Assembly (NCBI GenBank): GCA_961205875.1
Contig: OY540820.1
Location: forward strand, 5,146,001 to 5,210,000
Source: Sialis fuliginosa
Lineage: Eukaryota; Arthropoda; Insecta; Megaloptera; Sialidae
Reading direction: 5' to 3'
DNA: 64,000 nt
In this document: positions 34,605 to 46,851 of the stretch, piece after piece
Layout of the letters: each line of letters begins with the position of its first letter
Position numbering within the stretch: the first letter of the stretch is position 1
The notes under the pieces: generated by a model
Seen by the model: only the letters and a program-made list of their open reading frames with translations
Told to the model about the DNA's origin: nothing
The model's database searches: none
Position numbers and translations under genes: made by a program

Positions 34605-34930
34605 TAAAACAAGCTTTGGGTAGGGGTGAGACCCTTTACACCCCTTTTTACCCCCTTAGGGGTTGAATTTCGAAAAATCCTTTCTTTCAGATCATAATCA
34701 CGTCAAGACGCTTCGATTGGCACCCCAACGAAGTTAATAATATTTTTTATTTACGAGATTTCGTTGACGTAAAAAATGTCACGCACATACGTACATACAT
34801 ACACACACACACAGATATCTTTCTGAAAATAGTGTAAATATACTATAGTGATCTTGAAACATACAAATATGTTGTAATTTTTTATTTTGATTTTCGGACC
34901 GATTACAATAACTTCCAGTTGGGAAGTTAA
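34605..34930 (+). mobile_element. Repeat family G, copy G3 (short form)
   Basis: AAGCTTTGGGTAGGGGTGAG through CACCCCTTTTTACCCCCTTA, GTCAAGACGCTTCGATTGG and the end hairpin AACTTCCAGTTGGGAAGTT. The middle is deleted relative to G1 and G2. Confidence 0.7.
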
Positions 34931-35084
34931 AAATAAATTATACAGAAAAAATATATGTTCCCTAAAATGATTAAATGAGCATTAAATTTGTAGGGTTTGT
35001 AAGAATTGAGAAATAACCTATACGCGGTTAGGTTATAATATTAGTTTATTTTTCTTCGTTAAACTCGCGATTTAAAAAAAAAAG

Positions 35085-35325
35085 ATTAATTAAAACAGTA
35101 TTATCTTGTTAACAGTGAAACGCTGAAAAAAATGACTTCATTTTCTATACAAGGTAAAAAAAATGATATTGGGCACGGTAAAAAAGTTATACAACAATTA
35201 AAATCGTAATAAATGTAAAATTTAAGATTTTCGAAAATGATGGGGGGGGGCATCTTTAACAGTCGTTCTACACAGATTTTAAAGTGGCTTCTTATCTGCA
35301 AATCTTTTTTATCTATGACCACAAT
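35085..35325 (+). mobile_element. Element U fragment U2
   Basis: Shares AACAGTATTATCTTGTTA, TATTGGGCACnnTAAAAAAGT and TTTAAAGTGGCTnCnTATCT with the right half of U1. Confidence 0.65.
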
Positions 35326-35789
35326 ACATTTATTACCACTACTTCAGAAACCCGAGCAAATTTATAACGATTTGACACCTTGCAGATAGCGTTAAATTAG
35401 CTTTTGCTCTAGAGCAAATTTTTTATAATACCCGACATAAAAGACGCACAAACTAAGGTATAAAAATATAACTGTTTCTGTATAGAAAAGAATAAAAATC
35501 TAAAACCATCGCTGTTTTAATATACACACATACATATACAATTTTATGTAAACGTCAATTGTATAAACGTCTCTATTTTCTTCTCTGTCTAATGGATTGC
35601 ACTTTACTGTTTTGTTTTTATGATATCTTTACTAAATTGTTTTCAAGATATTTTTGCGTGACTGCGAATACAATGCAATACTTTTATGAGAAAATATATT
35701 TATATATTTTAAACTTTGTATGGTTGCATGTTCTCTAATTATAAAAATAAATACGTACCTATATATTGAGTTTTACTTATTTATTTTTA
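35326..35789. other. Unique DNA
   Basis: AT-rich, ending in a T/A-rich tract of ATTTTT units at 35779-35805 that introduces O1. Confidence 0.35.
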
Positions 35790-36298
35790 TTTTTATTTTT
35801 TTTATCCCATTGGCCTGTTTTAGCTTTGGATCAAAAGTTAATAGTCCCGAAATTTCAGACTCATAGATCAAACCTGTGGACGGCGCAAACCGAGTCTTTT
35901 TCCCATTTGATTAACATGGGAAAAATTACTTTTTTACTTATGCGTGAATATCTCGTTGAAAATTTTATTTATTTTAATTTCTTACAGTAGTTTATCATAG
36001 AGAATTAAATTTCTCACAAAAAAGATCCCTAGTGCTTAATTTATAGATATGTTCGTTTAAACATGATCATAAAAAGTAAAATCCAAAAAAACATTTTTTC
36101 AACGAGATATTCACGCGTAAGTAAAAAAATAATTTTTCTCATGTTAATAAAATGGGAAAAAGACTCGGTTTGCGCCGTCCACAGGTTTGATCTATCAATC
36201 TGAAATTTTGGGACAGTTAATTTTTGATCTAAAGCTAAAACATAGGCCAATGGGGGGGGAGGGTACGACCCCTTGTCCTCCCCTTGTATACGCGCCTG
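35790..36298. mobile_element. Foldback O1
   Basis: Arms 35806-35945 and about 36100-36255 share, inverted, CCCATTGGCCTnTGTTTTAG, GATCAAACCTGTGGACGG and CGCAAACCGAGTCTTTTTCC. Beyond the right arm a G-run and CCCCTTGTATACGCGCCTG form a hAT-like end (inverted CAGGCGCGTATACAAGGGG). The 74- and 69-codon frames in the two arms are the same sequence read from opposite strands and are not genes. Confidence 0.7.
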
Positions 36299-36779
36299 TG
36301 CGAAAGATAGACATAAGTATTACGGTTTCGGTGCAGAATACTTAAAACATAATAATATGTAATCTAAATTATTAAAAATGCGTAAATGAATAAAAATTAT
36401 TTTTTCTGAAATAGAAAACATAAATTTACCTATTATAATAATTTGCTAGATTCGCCAGTTTTAACCTTTTTCAGAATACATAAAATATGTGTATATAAGA
36501 TACTTTTCCTAACCTACGTTTATCCGAATACAAGTACATGGAAAACTGTATACGTGTAGCAGAAATCGATAACATTGTATTGTTGTTTCTGCGTTTTTAC
36601 TTGTTTGTCGTTGAAATATACATACACAATATAGTCACGTTATTTTGTATTCGTAGGAATTGAGAAATTCTTACAATATCATCACATTTGTACCAAAGAA
36701 GTGAGTGAGGTAATATTCACGGTATAGTACATTAGGTGTTACATAGTTTACGAAATATTTTGCTGTGTGCTAAATGGAC
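36299..36779. other. Unique DNA
   Basis: Nothing recognised. Confidence 0.35.
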
Positions 36780-37395
36780 TAGAGCTGGGCGCGTGAGTAA
36801 TTTTGCTCACGATACGCACGTTCAGAAAATTTTTTAGTCACGCCCGCGCACTCACGGTTACAAAAAAAATATTCACGATCACGCACTCTCACGAATTCTA
36901 TTTTTTTACTCACGCCCGATCACACACGGCGGGTCACACTCGTGACCCGATTTAATGTAATTGTAAATTAAATTTTGAAATGACGAAAATTAATGTTTTT
37001 ACGTGCAATATATTGTGTAGTATATTTCATATTTTCATATTATTTTCTTCTAAATTACATTCTAGTACAGTAATAGCAAACAAAACAATAAGAAAATAAA
37101 GCTACAATTTTTAAATCTTTTTTTGGTGATCTGATATAGTTGGCAATACTGACCATGTGAAAGTGCTTTTAAAAATAACATTTATTTTTTAAACTATATT
37201 TTTTAATGTGAAAATTCGATTTTAAAACATTATTATATCTATGCATTATTAGTTCAGATATTAAAAAAAAGATCAAATAAGTTTATAAAAAAAATTATCT
37301 TCATAATATATTCACATAATCACGCACGAGAAAAATGTATTCACGCACGGTTGTTTTAATTTGACTCACGATCACGCCCGCTCACGAAAATCACA
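36780..37395. mobile_element. hAT-like element R with TCACGCACG subterminal words
   Basis: Starts TAGAGCTGGGCGCGTGAGT. Both ends are crowded with TCACGCACG/TCACGCCCG words (36835-36960 and 37318-37390), and the middle is AT-rich. The right terminus does not mirror the left and may be lost. Confidence 0.55.
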
Positions 37396-38110
37396 ATGGG
37401 GCATAAGTGACTTTTTTGGTTCTGGTTAGTGCACAGGCTGTAATTTTTGAGTAAACTTTTTTTTTAATCTTTAAATTTATTTTAAATCAACAGAGTTTTT
37501 TTTTAAATGTGTGAGATGATATACTGAGATATTAACTATTTAACTGATTTGTTAATCTGTCAATTTTAATTTGTTAATAATAGGGAAAGGGGATCTCGAC
37601 AGTCTTCGGGCATTTGATTGTCTTAAAGTTAATGATGTATTCTATAAAAAAGTTGGAGTCTGTAGGATCGCGCCAAACTGAGATATTAACTATTCAACTT
37701 ATCTATTTTAATTGACATTTTTGGTTATTTTTTTAGGGGATAGAGGGCGGAAAAATAAGTCTCGCCCAGAGTGCCAGACTTGCTAAGGCCAGTTCTGTAT
37801 GTATAACATATATTTTTACCTCGTAGAAACGCTACTGATACGAATACACACGTGACTACTGACAAAGACGTTTCTGAGCAAATTGCCGTACTGTTTGTTT
37901 AGCAAACTAACAGATTCTAACACTTTTCTTATTATTCAATGCAGAACAATACATAGAGAAGGTCACGAATAACATTGTAACACCTACTATTAAATGTTAT
38001 TCTCATGTTAAAGTATATTTTTCTCGTAACAAATTGAAACAGTTACATGTAACATTATTGTATATAGATGTTGTATGTTATGTCTCCAGTCTCTAACGAT
38101 AATAACTATC
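37396..38110. other. Unique DNA with a loose duplication
   Basis: ACTGAGATATTAACTATT occurs at about 37524 and 37678, each followed by similar AT-rich sequence and a GGGGAT word, an old repeat of about 154 bp. Confidence 0.4.
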
Positions 38111-38678
38111 AAGGTATATGGTATTGGCACTAGACTTGGATACAACCCCAGTAATGGCTATTTTTTAATTAAATGTACTGAATTAGTTTATATTTGATTA
38201 CTACCATTTCTGAATATGAATCTATATATATTTAATTGTCTTACAGCGTGATTTGATGACAATCGGCCAATAGGTGTCAACAAAATGGTGGATATTTAAC
38301 TAATTATTAGTATAATTTATTTATTAATTATTATAATATCATAGCAACTGCTTTACGTTGTTTCAAATTTGATTCTTTCTTTTATATGTTTTGTTTCATA
38401 GTACTTATCATTTCGTAATCATTAGTAAGTGCCCATCACTGCGTACTCATTACTGGTTTTATTTTATCCATTACTGGAGAAAAAACATAAACAAAATAAA
38501 AGGGTATAATTTAAAAAACAAACTATATTTGCGGACTTTGGTAATTAAATTGATTAAATAAAGAGTTACTTGTTTTATAAGTAACATGAGTTGATGATAA
38601 TTACAAATAAGAAGCCCGTAAATCACAAAAACAGTGAACCTTGCTCTTATAGCTGCCATAACTAGTGCCAGTACCTTA
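38111..38678 (+). mobile_element. Family A MITE, copy A6 (full length)
   Basis: AAGGTATATGGTATTGGCAC to GCCATAACTAGTGCCAGTAC then CTTA. At 568 bp it is the best reference for the family. The minus-strand 62-codon frame at 38471-38659 is repeat sequence. Confidence 0.85.
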
Positions 38679-38905
38679 TATGTTTATTTTGTTTATAGTA
38701 AATGTTTGTGAAATAAAAATATAAACTAATGTTAAATTCCTAGATTTAATTATTTTATATACTTGACAGATACATAATTTAAATTTCTTATACTGAATTA
38801 TATGTATTATTAATATTGTATGAAACCACTCAGAAACTCAAAACTTTTATGTCAAAGGGGACAGAAGCTCATGACCTCGAAAAGGTTATTTTAAAGTCAA
38901 TCTTA

Positions 38906-39960
38906 ATTAGTACGTCTGGTACGTAAAAAAAAACCTGCACTTTTTTATTGGGGTATGACACTTTCTGTGCTCATAGATAAGGTCAAAAGAATAATTTTCA
39001 GATAGGGAGCCACTTTAAAATCCGTGTAGAACACCATTATATCGGCTATTAAAGATGGCCCCCACTTTTTTTTAAAATATACAGAACATAAATTATAAAT
39101 AATAATATTCCAAACAAATTTTAATTTAAAAAAAAAATTCTAACACGCACCGTTTCAGAAATAATTCGAATAATTATAAAAATTACAAGAGTAAACATCC
39201 GTTTCCGGTTTTAAAAACAGCAGGTTTTCTTTTTTTTTAATAATCTTAAATATTTTTGTTCCCTCTATGTACTGTCATTTTTGAGTTACAGCGTTTACAG
39301 ACAAACAGATACACAGACAAACAAACAGATATACATACATCATGATAAAAATAGTCAGAATTGATTCAGGGAAGGTATAAATTGATATTTCCATCAAAAT
39401 CTCGAATCCGAGTAACCAATACAGGTAAACTTGACATTGAAAGATCCAAAAATAGTATATTTTTTTTAGTTTAATACGCTATTTCCAAAGAAGTTGTTAA
39501 TTAAAACAGTATTATCTTGTTATCAATGGAACGCCGAAAGAAATGTCTTTCTTTTTTATATGAAGTAAAAAAATTATATTGGGCACAATAAAAAAGTTAT
39601 GTAACAAGTAAGTTCGTAAGAAAAGTGAAATTTTCAGATTTCGGAAAATTGTGGGGAACTCTTAAGACTTAGAGAAAAATGAATAATGGTAAAAAATAAT
39701 CTTCTCAATAAGAACTTTAAAACAAACAAAAGAAAATTGAAATCAGATAACTAGGAGCTGAGATACAGCCAATTTAATAAAAACGGTGGGGGCCATCTTT
39801 AATAGCCGATATATGTAATGGTGTTCTACACGTATTTTAAAGTGGCTCCCTATCTAAAAATCTTTCCATTGACCTTATATATGTCCACAGAAAGTGGCAT
39901 ACCCCAATCAAAAATTGCAGCGTTTTGGCTTTATTTGCCACGAACCAGACGTACTAGAAT
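38906..39960. mobile_element. Inverted-repeat element U1, about 1.05 kb
   Basis: Ends AATTAGTACGTCTGGTACG and, inverted, ATTCTAGTACGTCTGGTTCG. Arms of about 170 bp carry AGGGAGCCACTTTAAAAT, GTAGAACACCATTA and GATGGCCCCCAC. The middle holds AGAGTAAACATCCGTTTCCG and a CAGACAAACA tract at 39297-39340 that is related, inverted, to the interior of V1. Non-coding. Confidence 0.75.
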
Positions 39961-40271
39961 TTTAGTATTCTGTAACTAAAAAGGGAAAAATAAACAAAAA
40001 CGAAAACGTAAGTAATGCAACATTTATCATTTAAAATCTTAATAGGTACCACACCCAATTTTGTTTAAAGTCGGTGCAAACACGTTGTCTGTTAATTAAA
40101 GATATCGGAGACATACCGTTTATTATTTTGATGAAACACGTCGACTTAAAAAAAGTTAACGTAAGCTATATCAGGTAGGTCGAGTTTTTAGATAATTATT
40201 ATATTACTTACACGTTTTTGCTTTTGTTTATTTTTCCTTTTTAATTATTTTTTTTTAATAAAATTTTTAAA
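39961..40271. other. Unique DNA
   Basis: Nothing recognised. Confidence 0.35.
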
Positions 40272-40452
40272 ATTGCAAATAAATTATCACGGTAGGTGTT
40301 CTGTTAACACTTAAATATTTCCGAAATTTCCGATGTTCATCTTCAGACTCCGCTATTAGGACTGTTATATCACCCTGGAAGATATTATACAACCTACTAT
40401 AATCATGGGCGGGAGGGGGGTGCAAGGAGGTGCACTTGCACCCCCCTGTCAA
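40272..40452 (-). mobile_element. Retroelement/hAT-like composite scrap
   Basis: On the minus strand a hAT-like end CAGGGGGGTGCAAGTGCACC comes first, then CTGAAGATGAACATCGGAAA, then AAGTGTTAACAGAACACC. The CTGAAGA...GGAAA pair faintly recalls the hammerhead-like cores at 771 and 5033, but the stem between them is very short. The 67-codon frame here (ending ESEDEHRKFRKYLSVNRTPT) is not a recognised protein. Confidence 0.35.
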
Positions 40453-40645
40453 AAAAGAAAAAACATGCAAAAATTAAAAAATACAATTTTTATTTTAAAA
40501 TTCACTCTTTGAATAACAGTTTAAGTCGCCTTGATAGTTGTTCAAACATTAAATGTACCATTTGGCCATACTTGATGAAAATTACGTTTTATCAAAAAAT
40601 ATGACGCGAATAAGAGGTCTACACGCATAATACGGACCGAAGAAT
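40453..40645. other. Unique DNA
   Basis: Nothing recognised. Confidence 0.3.
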
Positions 40646-41844
40646 ATTTGAGGCGTTTATTTTGACAGTCCATTTTCCACTTTTTTTTAGTTAACTGTGT
40701 AGAATTAGAAGTAATCTATCATAAAAAACAATTTTTGATTAAATATATTCAAAGGAAAAAATTTTTTTGAACACGTTAATTTTCACACTTAATTTAAAGT
40801 TAAAAACTTTATTTTGAAAGTGGCCTAAGTCCACTTCAGTATTGATAATGTTGTTAATTTATCACAATGGCTGGAAAACTAAACCTTCTTACGGAAAATG
40901 TTGGGTACAAAAGTTTTAGGATTAAGCTGGGCAAACCTAATGAAGGTAATAATTTTGACCTTGAGTGGAGGTTTTAAGGTCATTTTGGGGTCAACCAATT
41001 TTTTTTAAATGGAAACTTAGTTATTTTTTTGCAGATTTGTATTTTGCAGAAAATTAGAAATAATTTTTGTCTGAAAATTTTTTTAAAAAACTTTAATTTT
41101 AACGTAATTTTTTTATAAATTCATAATTTTTTAAATCAAAAAAAATTTTTTTTAATGTAACAAAATAAAAAAAAATGTTAAAATTAAAATTTTTATAAAT
41201 TTTTTCAGACAAAAGTTGTTTCTTTTTCTGCAAAATACGAATAAATAGGTTTCGTTCGAAAAAAATTTTCTGACCCCAAAATGACCTTCAAACCTCCACT
41301 CAAGGTCAAAATTGTTACCTCCATTGATTTTGTCCCTCTAAATCCTGAAACTTTTGTACCAAATATTTTCCCTAAAAATCCATAGTTTTCCCTACACACT
41401 TAAAGTAATCTCATAGTTTTCCATATATTAATAATCTCAAGATTAAAAAATCATCCTGTATACATACTTAGATTTCCTGAATTGTATACATTTTTTAAGA
41501 GTTATAAAGAAATAATATAAATTAAAGTGAGTGTTTTTTTTTCAATTTGAAGCATTTTATGTTACAACAAATGGACTTGAGTTCTTTTCAATTTATAACA
41601 AATGTAATTGTTAATTTTGAAAGTGGCCTAAGTCCATTTGTGGTAAAAAAACACATATTATTCATTTAATATTTGGGGTTATTTTAATAGTAATTGTAAA
41701 TTTAACTCTCTTAGAAACATTTAATCAATGTGGCATATTGATATCTTACACGTATATTTTTAATTTTATTGAAACGCAAACCCTTAAATATCTCAGTTTA
41801 AACATAAGTGGACTTAGGCTACTTTCAAAATAAACGCCTCATTT
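40646..41844. mobile_element. Foldback F2, complete, about 1.19 kb
   Basis: Element 40650-41840 ends GAGGCGTTTATTTTGACAG and, inverted, GAGGCGTTTATTTTGAAAG, with ATTT on both sides (4-bp duplication possible). Nested inner arms include GACCTTGAGTGGAGGTTTTA against AACCTCCACTCAAGGTC, around an A/T-only loop at 41085-41200. The minus-strand frame 41205-41399 mirrors that in F1. Non-coding. Confidence 0.85.
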
Positions 41845-41848
41845 AAAA

Positions 41849-42116
41849 AAATAACATACCTGGACTGGATGTCCTAATTTTTGTGATTTTCAACCGCTAG
41901 AGACGTGATTATCCTCACAGGCGAAGATGCGTTTCACATATATGCATATTAAAATACTCGCGTGATATGAATTTTAAACAAATTTAATTTTATATACCCT
42001 GAAAGAAATCCTGCCGGCACCCATGACTATAATAATACAATTGGTGACTGACCGTACTAGAAAATTTTCATAAAATGTTTTAATACCATTGGTGTTCACT
42101 TACCGCACGTGCGAGA
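41849..42116. other. Unique DNA
   Basis: GC-slightly-richer 41870-41945 (TCACAGGCGAAGATGCG), not recognised. Confidence 0.3.
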
Positions 42117-42216
42117 AACTTATCAAACACTTAATGATACTTCAAAGGAACTGTCATATAGATTTGATACCCCATTTGAAAGTGCTGGTTAGCTCCTTTA
42201 TAATGTCGAGCATTAA
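42117..42216 (-). mobile_element. N-family MITE fragment N3
   Basis: GGAACTGTCATATAGATTTG, then GATACCCCATTTGAAAGTG, then CTCCTTTATAATGTCGAGCA. It is a deleted and diverged relative of N1/N2. Confidence 0.5.
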
Positions 42217-42929
42217 ACTGTACAATAAATATATCGATCGATACAAATAAGTTCTAATTAAATTATCAAGTTGTAAACAAAAATAAATACCTACTTTATA
42301 ATTTTAATTTATAATACATACTTAAGAACTTTTACGAATAAATTTACACATATAAAATAAAATATCCTGGTTCAAAAAAAAGCTTTTTCGTAGCGTACAA
42401 AAATATATTTTTTTAAAACATTTTTTAGCTTCTAGCAAATTAATAATTATCGTTTCAAAAGTATGTCTCACTCATAATAAAACATAAATACAAAACGTTA
42501 GCATCAAGTAATTTTTTTTTATATAGATTGGACATAAAATAACGACGTATTTAATTATATATGTAGGTAGATTTACCGATAAATCGCACGGATGTCTTGA
42601 GGCAAAATAAATAATGAATCAAAAGAATTTCGTTTTGTATTTGATCTTTTATATGCCTTTGACATTTTAAATAAATAAATAATAAATTTTTTAATCATTC
42701 ACATTATTTTAGAAATAATTATAGCTAATGGAATAAAAAAAAGTAAATGTAAATGTATTAAAAATTCAACAAAATGATTTTCTAATTATCTACAAAAACA
42801 CTCATTTCATATAAATATAAATTCTCGGAAATATAAATAACAACAAATAAATGTATAATCTTCAAGATGGTTTTACTCTGTAAATTTCAGTATTATAAAA
42901 GCAAAATTATTTGGGAAGTATACACTACC
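42217..42929. other. Unique AT-rich DNA
   Basis: Nothing recognised. Confidence 0.4.
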
Positions 42930-42990
42930 CTGCAAAAGTTTAAGACCACCTGAAAAAATATCGATTAATATTAAGTGGAAAATTGAAAAT
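42930..42990 (+). mobile_element. Tc1/mariner-like left end, fragment
   Basis: TACACTACCCTGCAAAAGTT followed by TAAGACCACCTG, the look of Tc1-type termini with a TA target. No transposase or right end. Confidence 0.5.
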
Positions 42991-43060
42991 TGGCAACGAA
43001 AAAAAAAGGCCTTCAATTTTTATATTTTGTATATGTACATACTAGGGGCCACTCGGTCAC

Positions 43061-43102
43061 TTGTTACCCCGGCGCCCTCGAGCCTCTAGTTACGGTCCTG
43101 AT
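43061..43102 (-). mobile_element. hAT-like right end, second copy
   Basis: TTGTTACCCCGGCGCCCTCG and AGCCTCTAGTTACGGTCCTG match 1672-1711 with few changes. Confidence 0.5.
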
Positions 43103-43470
43103 CTCGTATATTGTTACAAAGGAATATTTGTGTCAGTGGCGTAGATAGGGGGGGGGGGGGGGATTAAGATGATCAATCACCCCCCATGAGTTTAATTCAT
43201 GAGAAAATTTAAAGACATTCTTTTAAATTTCTCTAGTATGAACAAAATAGTACAAGTAAATAGGGAAGATTTGGTAAATTAAGAGTAAAAAAAAAAGTCT
43301 TGAGTTATTTTTCAATTTTGTATGACCTTTTTTACTTTCTTATACCATGTATATGAAATATACATTTGTATAAGTAAGTATAGTGAAGCCGATTTTTTTC
43401 GAACTCCGGATTTTGACGGAATTATCTATTTTGACCTTCCCTGAATCCATTCTGACTATTTTCGCCATGA

Positions 43471-43495
43471 TGTCTGTGTGTCCGTCTGTCTGTCC

Positions 43496-43529
<34 letters not shown>
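43471..43529 (+). repeat. TGTC/CGTC microsatellite
   Basis: About fourteen CTGT/CCGT units, in V1. The frame running through it is not coding. Confidence 0.85.
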
Positions 43530-44263
43530 AAGCGCTGTAACTCAAATACGACAAATCGTAGAAGGCTGATATTTTATATTTAAGATTAATTTTTGGCTGG
43601 GAAGAAAACGTCCTATTTTTGAAAACGATCTTTCAACCGGATACGGATGTTTACCTACGTCGATTTTTTAATTTTTCGAATTACTCTGAAACAGTGCAAA
43701 ATAGAGAAAAATGGTCAAGTTAAAAAATGTAGGTAATATCTATATCTATAATTTATGTTCTATTCATTTTTTTGTAAAAACGAATTTTTGAAAAAAAAAA
43801 AATTATTATAATTCAAATGGTTCATAACAGAGGAGAAATATCTGCCATGAGTGTCATGGGACTTTCTTATACGTATTACAGAGATTGAACAGTGTGTGTA
43901 TTTGCCGTAGGTAACATAAGACTTTCTTATACGTAATACTGAGAGTGAACTGTGTAGGTGAATCTAAATAATTACATAAAAAATTCTTTCTGGCTAAATC
44001 ATAAATGTTGGGAAAAAATGTATGGGGAATAAATTATAGATAATAACATACTCGACATTTTTTATCTAAAACATTTTTTTCTTATTTCAAAAATAATTCA
44101 AAAATCCAAAAATTTACAAGAGTAAACATCCGTTTTCAGTTATTACGTTAAAAAAAATCACTTGTTATTATAATGGAGAGAATAATATTACCTATATTAT
44201 TCATTTTGTTTTATTTTGTTAGAAATGTTTCTAATAAACAAAGAATCACGTATACAATTCACT

Positions 44264-44280
44264 GTTAGGTTAGGTTAGGT
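44264..44280 (+). repeat. Interstitial TTAGG run
   Basis: Three units of the insect telomere repeat inside V1. Another two-unit run lies at about 57018-57030. Too short to mean a telomere. Confidence 0.5.
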
Positions 44281-44485
44281 ATAAGAAAGTCCCGTGGTTC
44301 CCAAGGCAGATATTTTTAGTAATAAGAAGTAACAGTTTATATGATCAAAAAAAAAAAAAAGGTGATTCAATTCAAAATTACAATAATAATTTTTTTTAAT
44401 TTCGCATACTTTAGAGGCCCCTCAGCCACCACTCATATCCCCCCCCCCCCCATCGCAAAAAGCTATCTACGCCACTGATTTGTGT

Positions 44486-44866
44486 TACATACTCGTTATT
44501 TCATATTATTAATTGATACTGAATCCCAAACCACAGATTTTTTATTACTCATGTTATAAAACACTTTATAACCTCAAATTTGTCACAGGGATTATAAAAT
44601 AAGCCACCACAATTATTATTCAAATGGAAGGTAAATTTAAAATATATGTAGATCAATAAATAATACTCATAGTATTTATAGATTTTCATTAAAAAGAGGG
44701 ACTTTTTTCAATTAGTTCAGTTTTAGCTCCGGATTTTTTTGTATCTCCGGGACAACTCCGTTTTTACCGAAATCAGAAAAAAAAACATTTATGCAATCAA
44801 TACGTCTTATAGCTACTGAAATACATAATTATAGTAAATGGTAGATTAATAATAGATAAGAGTTAT
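44486..44866. other. Unique DNA between V1 and H
   Basis: TAGCTCCGGATTTTTTTGTA with CTCCGGGACAACTCCG near 44730, unrecognised. Confidence 0.35.
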
Positions 44867-46851
44867 GAGTCAAGTTTTCTGAAGTGGGAACACTAAAAAT
44901 CAACTTCTTCAACTTAAACTTTTTATTGTAGAACTTTGAAGTTTTATTATCCAAAATTAATGTTCTGAAATATTTTTTGAAAATTTTGATTTTTTAAAAT
45001 GTTAGAAGCAAATGAATTTTTATATAGGTTTTTTTTGAAATTGTGATTTTTCTGTAAATACTGAGTAAAAAATAATGAAATTTTTATGATAGGACTAAAA
45101 ATAATTCACAATTTAGATGAAATAAATTTTTTATTAAAGTTTTCATTTTTTCTTATAAATAATAAATATTTTAATAAACAAATAGAAATTTAACCAACTT
45201 CTCATATAGATAGAAACAAAATTTTTTCACAGTATTGTTCTATAAAATCTACTTAACTTTTTCCTGAAAAAAAATTTTAGTACATTTCATAAACAAAAAA
45301 GTTACGAATGTTTAAGTGCCGTTAGATAGGCGCGCGGCGCGCTGCCGCGCGAGGCATACAAGCGCATTCACGCGCTTGGCTACTCACCTACTCGAACAAA
45401 AGTAATTTTATGGTTGATTATTATAGATTTTGGGACGTAGATTTCGAATAAAATAACCCGGACTGAAGAAAAGTGGTGCCACACCCTTAAAAATGGGGTT
45501 GAAGGGTGAAGACTCCGTTTCCAACCTTTTTTCAATTTATCTCAAAATCTAAATCGATGATGGGTTTTTTTTATAGTTGATATTTGTTAGGGACACACAA
45601 ACAAATTGATTGGGACCACATATACTGAATTTGACCAAAAATTACTCTTTCTAGAGGGTTTAAAAAAAGTAAAAATGCTTCTTTTCGGGGAAAATATTTT
45701 AAAAATTAATAACTTTTGTTAAAATCATCCAAATGACTCGTAATTGGTCTCAAATTGTTCCCGAAGTTCCAAAGAATAATGATCAATCATAATTAAAAAA
45801 TTATATTAATAGCTTAACCAATGAAAATCGCTAATGTTTAAGGGTAAGTAACGTACATTTTTTAAAAACTACCTTTTTACTAAAATTTAAATAAAAATAT
45901 CAGGGTTGAATATAATACGTTTTATTCAAATAATGCATTTCTTCTTTGGAACTTCGGGAATAATTTGAGACTAATTACGAGTCATTTGGATGATTTTAAC
46001 AAAAGTTATTAATTTTTAAAATATTTTCCCCGAAAAGAAGCATTTTTACTTTTTTCAAACCCTCTAGAAAGAGTAATTTTTGGTCAAATTCAGTATATGT
46101 GGTCCCAATCAATTTGTTTGTGTGTCCCTAACAAATATCAACTATAAAAAAAACCCATCATCGATTTAGATTTTGAGATAAATTGAAAAAAGGTTGGAAA
46201 CGGAGTCTTCACCCTTCAACCCCATTTTTAAGGGTGTGGCACCACTTTTCTTCAGTCCGGGTTATTTTATTCGAAATCTACGTCCCAAAATCTATAATAA
46301 TCAACCATAAAATTACTTTTGTTCGAGTAGGTGAGTAGCCAAGCGCGTGAATGCGCTTGTGTGCCTCGCGCGGCAGCGCGCCGCGCGCCTATCTAACGGC
46401 ACTTAAACATTCGTAACTTTTTTGTTTATGAAATGTACTAAAATTTTTTTTCAGGAAAAAGTTAAGTAGATTTTATAGAACAATACTGTGAAAAAATTTT
46501 GTTTCTATCTATATGAGAAGTTGGTTAAATTTCTATTTGTTTATTAAAATATTTATTATTTATAAGAAAAAATGAAAACTTTAATAAAAAATTTATTTCA
46601 TCTAAATTGTGAATTATTTTTAGTCCTATCATAAAAATTTCATTATTTTTTACTAAGTATTTACAGAGAAATCACAATTTCAAAAAAAAACTATATAAAA
46701 ATTCATTTGCTTCTAACTTTTTAAAAAATCAAAATTTTCAAAAAATATTTCAGAACATTAATTTTGGATAATAAAACTTCAAAGTTCTACAATAAAAAGT
46801 TTAAGTTGAAGAAGTTGATTTTTAGTGTTCCCACTTCAGAAAACTTGACTC
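44867..46851. mobile_element. Giant near-perfect palindrome H, 1985 bp
   Basis: Arms 44867-45776 and 45942-46851, about 910 bp each, differ at only a handful of positions that I could see (for example near 45062, 45075 and 45358). They surround a single-copy loop of about 165 bp. Ends read GAGTCAAGTTTTCTGAAGTG. Each arm has a CpG-dense patch (45330-45385 and 46333-46388: GCGCGCGGCGCGC, AAGCGCATTCACGCGCTT). No frame of note on either strand and no clear target duplication. Either a very young foldback transposon or an inverted duplication kept alike by gene conversion. Confidence 0.85.

Larger units (their letters stand above)
43126..44485. mobile_element. hAT-like element V1, perfect 8-bp duplication
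   Basis: Element 43134-44477 (1344 bp) ends CAGTGGCGTAGATAGGGGGG and, inverted, CAGTGGCGTAGATAGC. ATTTGTGT at 43126-43133 and 44478-44485 is a perfect 8-bp duplication. Terminal G and C runs and a TGTC microsatellite are present. No transposase frame. The interior contains GGACTTTCTTATACGTATTA twice in related form and is shared with 62845-63245. Confidence 0.85.

Noticed and set aside
35766-36250. Frames with ALDQKLxVPKFQ on both strands
   Set aside because: They are the same sequence in the two inverted arms of foldback O1.
29089-41399. Similar frames in F1 (+) and F2 (-) sharing ENYGFLGKIFGTKVSGF
   Set aside because: They lie in the inner arms of a foldback element that is non-coding elsewhere. 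Conservation follows from the shared repeat.
43383-43583. Frame with VCPSVCLSVC repeats
   Set aside because: Direct translation of the TGTC microsatellite.
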